Shown: one piece after another, positions 6,411 to 12,931 of the stretch
How the letters are laid out: each line of letters opens with the position of its first letter
How positions within the stretch are numbered: the stretch's first letter is position 1
NCBI GenBank assembly: GCA_016744555.1
Contig: JADGED010000049.1
Coordinates: 1 to 13,935 of the forward strand
Direction: 5' to 3'
Source: Desulfuromonadaceae bacterium
GTDB lineage: Bacteria; Desulfobacterota; Desulfuromonadia; Desulfuromonadales; Geopsychrobacteraceae
DNA length: 13,935 nucleotides
Notes under the pieces: model-generated
Databases searched by the model: none
What the model saw: only the letters and a program-made list of their open reading frames with translations
Told to the model about the DNA's origin: nothing
Translations under genes and position numbers: made by a program

Positions 6411-8189
6411 ATGAATATCATCTCACTTAATCAAGTTTCACACTCTTTCGGTGGTCCAAAACTCCTCGACAATGCCAGTATCCAAATAGAATCTGGTAGT
6501 CGCATTTGTTTACTTGGACGTAACGGTGCGGGGAAATCGACCCTGTTGCACCTTCTTAATGACGATTTTGCTGTCGATAGTGGTGAAATAATTCGCAATC
6601 AAGGGGTTACAACCGCATACGTGCAGCAAGAATTACCAACTGAACTTAATGGCACGGTACGTGACTACTTGCAAACAATTCTGACAACTCAGGGGGTTGA
6701 TAAGCTTCAAGCACAGGTCAGTACTGAATCTACTTTGAGTCAAGTAGAGCTAGATCCCAATGCCGAACTTGCGACCCTTTCTGGCGGTCTTAAAAGGCGA
6801 GTTTTATTAGCAGCAGCGCTAGTACAGGATCCTGACCTATTACTTCTTGATGAACCTACCAACCACCTAGATATTGCAGCTATATGTTGGTTAGAAACAT
6901 TTTTATTACGCCTTCGAACTACTTTGGTATTTATTAGTCATGACCGTACTTTCACCAACAACCTTGCTAATCAAATTATCGAACTCGATCGTGGTCAACT
7001 GCACCATTACCGCTGTAACTACACCACCTTCATGGAACGCCGCCAAGATGTTTTAAACAGTGAGGCCAAAGAGTGGGCCAGACTCGATCAAAAGTTAGCA
7101 GAAGAAGAAGTTTGGATTCGTAAAGGGATCAAGGCGCGAAGAACTAGAAATATGGGTCGAGTTAGAGACCTACATAAACTTCGCGATGAACGGCGGCAAC
7201 GCCGGCAACATACTGGTCAAGTAAAGCTTCAGCTAGAAACTGGCAAACGCAGCGGACAAATGGTTATAGAAGCAGAGCAACTTGGCTTCAGCTATGGCGA
7301 CAAAGAGATCATATCCAACCTTGACTTGCGCATTATACGGGGAGACCGACTCGGCTTAATTGGAACCAACGGTAGCGGCAAGACCACCCTACTAAAACTC
7401 CTCACTGAGGAGTTACAACCTACCGCAGGGTCATTACGTCATGGTACTAATTTACAAATTGCCTACTTTGACCAATTGCGCGATCAATTGGACGAGGATC
7501 GCACAGTAAAACAGAACATCGCCGATGATCACGACCATGTTATTATTAACGATGTATCGCGTCATATATACGGGTATCTACAAGATTTTCTTTTTACCCC
7601 TGACCGCGCACGAACTCCAGTTCGAGTTTTGTCTGGTGGTGAGAAAAACCGCCTACTGTTGGCTAAACTTTTTACTCGCCCAGCCAATCTTCTGATTCTA
7701 GATGAGCCAACTAACGACCTCGATATGGAAACCCTTGACCTGCTGGAGGAGTTGCTACTCAACTATAACGGCACAGTCCTGCTAGTTAGTCACGATCGAA
7801 GCTTTCTGAACAATGTCGTTACCAGCTCACTGGTCTTTGCCGGAAATGGCCATGTCGATGAAGTAATCGGTGGATTCGAAGATTGGCAGCTAACTCAAGG
7901 AGAACCAGAGACTCCGCTAAAAAAAGAGAAGCTTGCACCGGTAAAACGCAAAGAGCGGGCAAAAAAAATAAGTTTTAAACAGAAACAAGAACTGGAAAAC
8001 TTACCTGCTAAAATTGATTCCTTAGAAACCGAACAAACTGACCTTCACGAACAAATGGCGCATCCAGATATGTATAAAGATGGTGGCGGCAACCAAGTAG
8101 CGGCTATGCAAAAACGGCTACAAGAGATCGAAGAAGAGTTAGAAACTGCCTACCTACGCTGGGACGAATTGGAACAAATTGAAACTTAA
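6411..8189 (+). CDS. uup: ABC-F family ATPase, Uup type
   Basis: A soluble tandem-ATPase protein of the ABC-F group; no membrane segments. The product is 592 residues. NBD1 has Walker A GRNGAGKST (36-44), signature LSGGLKRR (123-130) and Walker B LLLLDEPTNHLD (143-154). The linker contains EEEVWIRKGIKARRTRNMGR, the Uup hallmark. NBD2 has GTNGSGKTT, LSGGEKNR and LLILDEPTNDLD. The last about 80 residues are a lysine-rich stretch and a coiled coil like the DNA-binding C-terminal domain of Uup. Uup proteins act on ribosomes and/or branched DNA; E. coli mutants show altered transposon excision. The stretch ahead of the NBD1 signature looks about 30-40 residues shorter than E. coli Uup as I recall it. 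The ATG at 6411 has no visible Shine-Dalgarno, but the N-terminus MNIISLNQVSHSFGG is right for the family. Confidence 0.93.
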   Translation: MNIISLNQVSHSFGGPKLLDNASIQIESGSRICLLGRNGAGKSTLLHLLNDDFAVDSGEIIRNQGVTTAYVQQELPTELNGTVRDYLQTILTTQGVDKLQAQVSTESTLSQVELDPNAELATLSGGLKRRVLLAAALVQDPDLLLLDEPTNHLDIAAICWLETFLLRLRTTLVFISHDRTFTNNLANQIIELDRGQLHHYRCNYTTFMERRQDVLNSEAKEWARLDQKLAEEEVWIRKGIKARRTRNMGRVRDLHKLRDERRQRRQHTGQVKLQLETGKRSGQMVIEAEQLGFSYGDKEIISNLDLRIIRGDRLGLIGTNGSGKTTLLKLLTEELQPTAGSLRHGTNLQIAYFDQLRDQLDEDRTVKQNIADDHDHVIINDVSRHIYGYLQDFLFTPDRARTPVRVLSGGEKNRLLLAKLFTRPANLLILDEPTNDLDMETLDLLEELLLNYNGTVLLVSHDRSFLNNVVTSSLVFAGNGHVDEVIGGFEDWQLTQGEPETPLKKEKLAPVKRKERAKKISFKQKQELENLPAKIDSLETEQTDLHEQMAHPDMYKDGGGNQVAAMQKRLQEIEEELETAYLRWDELEQIET

Positions 8190-8227
8190 CCCTTAGAAAA
8201 ATCAGGGAAACCCATCATTCCTCCCTA

Positions 8228-8262
8228 TTTTGCACCTTTTCCATTGAGGAGAAGGTGCAAAA
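8228..8262. terminator. Long hairpin between convergent genes
   Basis: TTTTGCACCTTTTCC (8228-8242) pairs with GGAGAAGGTGCAAAA (8248-8262): 15 pairs including one G-U, with a 5-base loop. It lies 38 bases after the uup stop and five bases beyond the end of the DUF4405 gene on the other strand. It would serve transcripts from both sides, but neither strand has a T-tract after it, so termination is inferred from position and stability. Confidence 0.7.
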
Positions 8263-8267
8263 GTTAA

Positions 8268-9092
8268 TTACGGTTGGGATATTTTATAGATTGCAGCGTA
8301 AACACCATGGGGGTCAATACCGTTAGCGGCAGCTATTTCTTTCATCTGCTGCCCTAATTTTGCACCAATCCCCTGCGCATTTAAACCAGTCACTATCTTC
8401 CCTGCATCTAAGTTATAGGTAGCACAAATCTGTGCCAATGTTCGTTTTCCTGTTCCAGTTGGTGCCTCTTCTGGCATTACGCTTGTACCTGTAGCCTCTG
8501 GCTTTTTAATCAGCTGATAAATTTGTTGCGGCGTAATACCATTAGCAGCAGAAATCTCTTTCATCGTCTGTGCAGATGACTCTACTTTAATCCCTGCAGC
8601 TTTGAGCTTGACTAGGCATTCATCCAAATCGACTTTAACCTTATCGGTAAAATCAGCTAATGGCGATAATTCAGCGTGCCCGTATGGAGGCTCACCATAA
8701 AAGAGATTAGCTTTATCAGAAATAGCAGCGCCAAAATTGATAATCGTACTCATAGGGGGTACTCCGGCCAATGTACCCCAAAATACAATTATAGTTACTA
8801 GCAATGAAATATTAAACTCTAGGGTGAATATACGTAATTGTTTGGTCTTACTTTTCATATAACTGATCATCGGTGTCCAGTTATAATAAATATGCAACAA
8901 AATAGAGAGCAGAAAAAGGAAACCAAGGTTGATATGAACCGCCCCCCAGTCCTCTTTACTTAATGACCAAAGGCGATAATCGGCCCAATAGGCAACTCTG
9001 CCAGCAGGGACAATGTAGAGGACAATACTAGTCACCATCAGCATAAAAAAAGAGAGCAGCGCTGTTAATGATGTGATTTTTCGCATGTTCAT
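8268..9092 (-). CDS. DUF4405 membrane protein with repeated C-terminal module
   Basis: The product has 274 residues. Three hydrophobic segments (about 9-28, 55-73, 93-112) with His53 and His67 in and near the second match the DUF4405 family; such histidines could bind heme b as in small cytochrome-b-like proteins, but this is inference. After FYGEPPYGHAELSPLADF (131-148) comes a soluble part with three similar 20-residue units at 176-195 (TMKEISAANGITPQQIYQLI), 218-237 and 249-268. The last two are preceded by a partial copy of residues 160-175. The units look like small helical repeats ending in I/V-Y-x-x-I. GGAGG at 9101-9105, eight bases from the ATG at 9092, decides the start; a GTG at 9107 lies upstream of that site. 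Function unknown. The first half is family-supported; the C-terminal part is described from sequence only. Confidence 0.8.
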   Translation of the reverse strand: MNMRKITSLTALLSFFMLMVTSIVLYIVPAGRVAYWADYRLWSLSKEDWGAVHINLGFLFLLSILLHIYYNWTPMISYMKSKTKQLRIFTLEFNISLLVTIIVFWGTLAGVPPMSTIINFGAAISDKANLFYGEPPYGHAELSPLADFTDKVKVDLDECLVKLKAAGIKVESSAQTMKEISAANGITPQQIYQLIKKPEATGTSVMPEEAPTGTGKRTLAQICATYNLDAGKIVTGLNAQGIGAKLGQQMKEIAAANGIDPHGVYAAIYKISQP

Positions 9093-9100
9093 CGATCTAA

Positions 9101-9105
9101 CCTCC
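9101..9105 (-). promoter_or_regulatory. Ribosome binding site of the DUF4405 gene
   Basis: GGAGG on the minus strand, eight bases upstream of the ATG at 9092. It favours this start over the ATG at 9086 (14 bases away) and excludes the GTG at 9107. Confidence 0.75.
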
Positions 9106-9111
9106 ACGATT

Positions 9112-9130
9112 TATAGTTTTAGTAACTATA
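9112..9130. promoter_or_regulatory. Palindromic operator candidate upstream of the DUF4405 gene
   Basis: TATAGTT (9112-9118) and AACTATA (9124-9130) form a perfect 7-bp inverted repeat around a 5-base spacer, 19 bp overall. It lies directly upstream of the ribosome site of the DUF4405 gene, and both arms contain -10-like sequence on the minus strand. The size and symmetry suit a dimeric repressor site, but a weak RNA hairpin is also possible. No regulator gene is adjacent. Confidence 0.35.
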
Positions 9131-9196
9131 GCAGAAACAGAATAAAGGATGACGTTAAGATTTGTAAACTAAGGGTTGGGTACTCTGGTGGAAAGT

Positions 9197-10033
9197 TTAT
9201 ACTTCTTCGGGATTCAACACTGCGCCACAACTTTTGCAATGCTTAGCATCATCGTCATGCCCCTCAGCACTACACTCTGGACATGCTTGAGTAGAAACTC
9301 GTAGATTATTACTACTGAGTTCAGCGGTAACAATTCCAGTCGGGATCGCAATAATACCGTAACCGAGAATCATCACTATCGATGCAATCGCTTGCCCAAT
9401 AGCGGTCTGCGGTGATATGTCGCCGTAGCCTACCGTTGTCATCGTAACTACAGCCCAATAAATTGAACGAGGGATACTAGTAAAACCGTTTTCTGCCCCT
9501 TCAACGATATACATTACTGAACCGAAAATAACCATCATCAAAAAAACAGATAGCAAAAATACTGCAATCTTCCGACGGCTAGCCCACAAAGCACGTTGAA
9601 GAAAATTAGATTCACCAACATATTGTACGAGCTTTAACACCCGAAAAATTCGCAATAACCGTAAAATTCTAATAACTAAAAGGTATTTTCCGGCCGGTAA
9701 AAGAAGACTGATGTATGAGGGTAAAATTGATAATAGATCGACCACCCCATAAAAACTTTTAGCATATTTACTGGGGCGACCAAGGCAACTAAGGCGCAAA
9801 CCGTATTCGACAGTGAACATGACGGTAAAAAACCATTCCAAGCACAAAAATAATTGCCCATATTGCAGCGCCAAGCCTGCAACACTATCCAGCATCACCA
9901 CTAGCACACTAATTACTATGCCAACAATCAAGGCGACATCAAACAGCTTGCCTGCCGGAGTGTCTGCCTCAAAAATTATCTCATGCAGACGATAGCGTAA
10001 CTGATGTTCCGAGTTGGGTTTACATTCCGGCAT
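9197..10033 (-). CDS. Kv-type potassium channel with C-terminal zinc ribbon
   Basis: A six-transmembrane voltage-gated-like cation channel of 278 residues for the inner membrane. S1 is about 31-50 and S2 about 60-80. S4 carries five basic residues at every third position (Arg122, 125, 128, 131, Lys134), a full voltage-sensor pattern. S5 is about 155-176. The pore has the filter TMTTVGYGD (197-205), the TVGYG of potassium-selective channels. S6 ends with IIAIPTGIVTAEL (227-239). The last 28 residues contain CPEC (251-254) and CKSC (266-269), a zinc-ribbon pattern in the cytoplasm where other channels carry RCK or cyclic-nucleotide domains. The ATG at 10033 has only a weak purine-rich site (AGGCGAG). 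It lies upstream of the DUF4405 gene with a 104-base gap. Potassium selectivity is inferred from the filter. Confidence 0.92.
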   Translation of the reverse strand: MPECKPNSEHQLRYRLHEIIFEADTPAGKLFDVALIVGIVISVLVVMLDSVAGLALQYGQLFLCLEWFFTVMFTVEYGLRLSCLGRPSKYAKSFYGVVDLLSILPSYISLLLPAGKYLLVIRILRLLRIFRVLKLVQYVGESNFLQRALWASRRKIAVFLLSVFLMMVIFGSVMYIVEGAENGFTSIPRSIYWAVVTMTTVGYGDISPQTAIGQAIASIVMILGYGIIAIPTGIVTAELSSNNLRVSTQACPECSAEGHDDDAKHCKSCGAVLNPEEV

Positions 10034-10136
10034 ACTAAACTCGCCTGTCTTTGGTAACGACCATAACTATTCACATAGCAATTAATGGCTTGTCCGCACT
10101 GTCAACACACATCTGGTCAATATGGATCAGTTAAAC

Positions 10137-11342
10137 TTAATCCATGCCGTCTTTGACCCTCTCGGCCCAAGCCACTGCTTTCCAATAAGTAGCGACAATA
10201 CTATCTTGTGAAATATCGCAACTATTAACCGCCTCCCAATCAGCCAGTTCATAATTCATTACACAATTTAACACCGTCCCCATGCTCCCCTCACCTGCCA
10301 ACAATGCCTTATTTATATCTTCCGACAATGGCAGTTCTGCTAAAATTTTATCCATTGGGGTATCAAGAATACTCTCTAACAAAGAAAACAATCCAACGGT
10401 AAAATAACTAGTTTCATCTGGCATTTTCTGCTGCAGTGCAAGCAGTTCACACATTTTACCCCGCACCAATGCCATAGTCATAATTTCATCAGGTTTATCG
10501 CTGACGCTACCCATCATCAATACACTTGCCCAAGTACGAATATGCTGCAAGCCAACACGCACTATGGCCTGCTTAATTGATGTAACTTCACTGATGAAAT
10601 TGAAATAGCTAGAATTAACTTGGCGCAACAGTTTAACGCTAAGGTTAATGTCGGCTAGAATAATCTCTTCAATCCGCTCCATACTGACATCAGCGCTTTG
10701 CAATTCGGACATTAATTGCAGCATTGCCAGTCGTGCAGGGGGCATTTTTTTACCGGTAACAACGACCGGTTTACTAAAAAAGTAACCTTGAAAATAATCA
10801 AAGCCCAAATCTAGACATTGTTTAAATTCTTCTTTGGTTTCCACTTTTTCGGCCAAAAGCTTTAGGGGCTTAATTGCATTAAGAGCACGTACCTGCTCCG
10901 CAACTTTTTCCATCCCCAATTCCATTATGTCTATCTTGATTAAGTCAGCCAACTCTACTAAGGGTCGCAACTCTTCGCGGTAGACAAAATCATCTAAAGC
11001 TATCATATGGCCACGCTCGGAATAACCACGAACCGCTGCAACGATACTCTCTTCAGCCTCTACGTCTTCCAAAACTTCAACAACTAAGCGATCAGCGGCA
11101 AAAGATAAATCTTTTTCCTGTAACAAAAACCCCCGAGTAAAATTACAAAATGCTTTATGTTGTCCAACCAGGTTGTCAAGCCCCATCTCAAGCAACAAAT
11201 TAATCAACACAGTACCGCTAGCTGCGTCATCGTCATCAATTACGGCATAATTAACAAAACCATTCCGATACAACAATTCATAAGCATAAACCTTAATATT
11301 GCGATCGAAAATTGGTTGTCGTCCAATAAATGCATCTTCCAT
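10137..11342 (-). CDS. EAL-HDOD signalling protein (YuxH/CdgJ-like)
   Basis: The product has 401 residues: an N-terminal EAL-type c-di-GMP phosphodiesterase domain (about 1-195) and a C-terminal HDOD domain (about 200-390). The start AFIGRQPIFDRN and YELLYR are typical of this two-domain family. The EAL triplet reads ELL (Glu22-Leu-Leu), yet residues that bind metal and c-di-GMP in EAL enzymes appear kept: Arg26, Asn67, Glu89, Asp117-Asp118, Lys136, Glu165 and Gln185 in QGYFFSKP. Catalytic activity is therefore possible but not certain; some relatives are sensors rather than enzymes. The HDOD part contains INLSVKLLRQVNSSYF (232-247), the helix bundle used for protein contacts in signalling. 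GGAG (11351-11354) is eight bases from the ATG. It stands alone, with gaps of 103 and 79 bases. A role in motility or biofilm control is a family-level inference. Confidence 0.92.
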   Translation of the reverse strand: MEDAFIGRQPIFDRNIKVYAYELLYRNGFVNYAVIDDDDAASGTVLINLLLEMGLDNLVGQHKAFCNFTRGFLLQEKDLSFAADRLVVEVLEDVEAEESIVAAVRGYSERGHMIALDDFVYREELRPLVELADLIKIDIMELGMEKVAEQVRALNAIKPLKLLAEKVETKEEFKQCLDLGFDYFQGYFFSKPVVVTGKKMPPARLAMLQLMSELQSADVSMERIEEIILADINLSVKLLRQVNSSYFNFISEVTSIKQAIVRVGLQHIRTWASVLMMGSVSDKPDEIMTMALVRGKMCELLALQQKMPDETSYFTVGLFSLLESILDTPMDKILAELPLSEDINKALLAGEGSMGTVLNCVMNYELADWEAVNSCDISQDSIVATYWKAVAWAERVKDGMD

Positions 11343-11421
11343 TAATAACTCTCCAATTTACTGAAGTATCAAGAGCCTAGCAAACGCGGCGATAATATCT
11401 GTTGAAGACAGACTAAACTAA

Positions 11422-12825
11422 CTAAGCAGCTTCTACCTTGGTGTTATCGCTTGGGAAAATTTTGCCGGGATTAAGGATGTTTTGCGGGTCCAATGCCCGC
11501 TTGATCGTCTTCATGTAATCTACTGCGGGAGTTGAAAGCTCCATTGGAATAAATGGTTGCTTCATAATTCCAACACCATGCTCACCACTCATGGTTCCGC
11601 CCAACTCTAACGCCCCTTTAAACACCTCAATAATTGCTTGTTCGGCCTTCTCTTCTTCACCAGGAACTTTGCCATCGATCATAATATTAACATGAATATT
11701 ACCGTCACCAGCATGACCAAAGTTGACGATGGGAATCTGATACTTATCGGCAATACTATCGATCTTACGAATCATCACTGGTACCTTAGAGCGTGGCACA
11801 CAAATGTCTTCATTGTACTTGTCAGGGTTAACCCGGCGCAACGAAGCTGAAACTGAACGTCGTATCTGCCAAAGCTCTTCACTTTCGGCCGCGGTATCTG
11901 CAACACGAATTTCTACCGTTCCAAGCGGTGTAACTATCTCCGAAATTTTTCCTACCTGCTTATCGAGAAATTCACGATCACCATCAACCTCAATCAACAA
12001 TACTGCACGGGCGTCATCAGGAACTTCAAGGTCGGTTCCTTCACGGATACAATCGAGAGTTCGAGCATCAAGAAACTCAAGAGTGGTAGGGATAATCTTA
12101 CCGCCGATAATTGCCGAAACTGCCTGCGCTGCACCATCAATCGAATCAAACAAAACAAGCATCGTTTTTTTCGCTTCAGGTTTCGGTAACAGCTTAACAA
12201 TAATTTTGGTAATTATCGCTAACGTCCCCTCACTACCACAAATCAATTTTGTAAGGTCGTAACCAACAACGCCCTTCATAGTTGGGCCACCGGTTTTAAT
12301 AATATCCCCTGTTGGCGTCACAATTTCTAAGCCAAGGATATAATCTTTGGTCACGCCATACTTTACACAACGGGGGCCACCTGCACATTCAGCAACATTG
12401 CCACCCATGGTTGAAACTTTAAGCGATGCGGGGTCAGGGGGATAAAACAAACCAACTTTTTCTACCGTTTTCTGTAGATCGGCGGTAACCACACCAGGCT
12501 CAATTGTAGCGATCAAGTTTTCTTCATCGATCTCTAAAATTTTATCTAAACGGGTCAATCCCATGACAATTCCACCAGAAGTCGGGACACTGCCACCGGT
12601 AAAGCCAGTTCCGGCGCCACGAGGAAATACCGGTATTTTTTCCTTACAGGCAAGCTGCATAATTTGACTAACTTCTGCAGTGTTTGCCGGGTGAACAACG
12701 ACATCAGGTAGATACTGCTTTTGGGTAGCATCGTAGGAATAGCAGATCAAGTCGGCCTTATCGGTCAAGACCTGTTCTTTACCGCTAATTTGTTGCAACG
12801 AGGAGATAATATTACTATCGAGCAT
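11422..12825 (-). CDS. FAD-linked 2-hydroxyacid dehydrogenase, GlcD family
   Basis: A 467-residue flavoprotein of the VAO/PCMH fold that oxidises a D-2-hydroxyacid such as glycolate or D-lactate. The FAD-binding part contains PRGAGTGFTGG (68-78), DPASLKVSTMGGNVAECAGG (131-150) and GSEGTLAIIT (197-206). The substrate/FAD-oxidase-C part contains EDICVPRSKVP (339-349), NFGHAGDGNIHVN (368-380), SGEHGVGI (413-420) and LDPQNILNPGK (445-455). All are the normal GlcD signatures. No GlcF-type iron-sulfur partner is next to it in the window. Two starts are possible: ATG at 12831, only three bases after AAAGGA, and ATG at 12825, nine bases after it; the second is preferred on spacing and costs two residues. 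The substrate cannot be decided from sequence, so no symbol is given. It lies downstream of the Lon-GGDEF gene with a gap of about 100 bases. Confidence 0.93.
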   Translation of the reverse strand: MLDSNIISSLQQISGKEQVLTDKADLICYSYDATQKQYLPDVVVHPANTAEVSQIMQLACKEKIPVFPRGAGTGFTGGSVPTSGGIVMGLTRLDKILEIDEENLIATIEPGVVTADLQKTVEKVGLFYPPDPASLKVSTMGGNVAECAGGPRCVKYGVTKDYILGLEIVTPTGDIIKTGGPTMKGVVGYDLTKLICGSEGTLAIITKIIVKLLPKPEAKKTMLVLFDSIDGAAQAVSAIIGGKIIPTTLEFLDARTLDCIREGTDLEVPDDARAVLLIEVDGDREFLDKQVGKISEIVTPLGTVEIRVADTAAESEELWQIRRSVSASLRRVNPDKYNEDICVPRSKVPVMIRKIDSIADKYQIPIVNFGHAGDGNIHVNIMIDGKVPGEEEKAEQAIIEVFKGALELGGTMSGEHGVGIMKQPFIPMELSTPAVDYMKTIKRALDPQNILNPGKIFPSDNTKVEAA

Positions 12826-12834
12826 GGTCATTTA

Positions 12835-12840
12835 TCCTTT
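12835..12840 (-). promoter_or_regulatory. Ribosome binding site of the GlcD-family gene
   Basis: AAAGGA on the minus strand. It is three bases from the ATG at 12831 and nine from the ATG at 12825, and so favours the inner start. Confidence 0.6.
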
Positions 12841-12846
12841 ATCAAA

Positions 12847-12852
12847 ATTGTA
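12847..12852 (-). promoter_or_regulatory. Possible -10 element for the GlcD-family gene
   Basis: Minus-strand TACAAT matches the sigma-70 -10 consensus at five of six bases and lies in an AT-rich stretch just upstream of the ribosome site. No good -35 is found at the right distance, so this is tentative. Confidence 0.25.
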
Positions 12853-12860
12853 TTTAAACC

Positions 12861-12881
12861 AAAAAAATCACGCCTAAGTGA
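12861..12881 (-). terminator. Weak intrinsic terminator candidate after the Lon-GGDEF gene
   Basis: On the minus strand TCAC (12881-12878) and GTGA (12871-12868) can pair around a 6-base loop, followed directly by seven Ts (12867-12861). The stem is only 4 bp, so it is marginal. It is the only hairpin in the window with a real T-tract, and it lies about 50 bases after the stop. Confidence 0.3.
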
Positions 12882-12931
12882 GAAAAAGTAGAAATATTTT
12901 AGGGCATTCTCCAATAAATAACCAAATAAGT

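Noticed and set aside
10077..10105. A promoter for the potassium channel gene: perfect minus-strand TTGACA at 10100-10105.
   Set aside because: At 16-18 bases spacing the -10 matches are only about two of six, so the -35 alone is not enough to claim a promoter.
11398..11412. A hairpin TCTGT/ACAGA beyond the GlcD-family stop.
   Set aside because: Only 5 bp, no T-tract; such short repeats are expected by chance.
11804..12262. A 152-codon open frame on the plus strand opposite the GlcD-family gene.
   Set aside because: Its serine/arginine-rich composition is that of an antisense shadow, and the GlcD signatures on the other strand cover the region.
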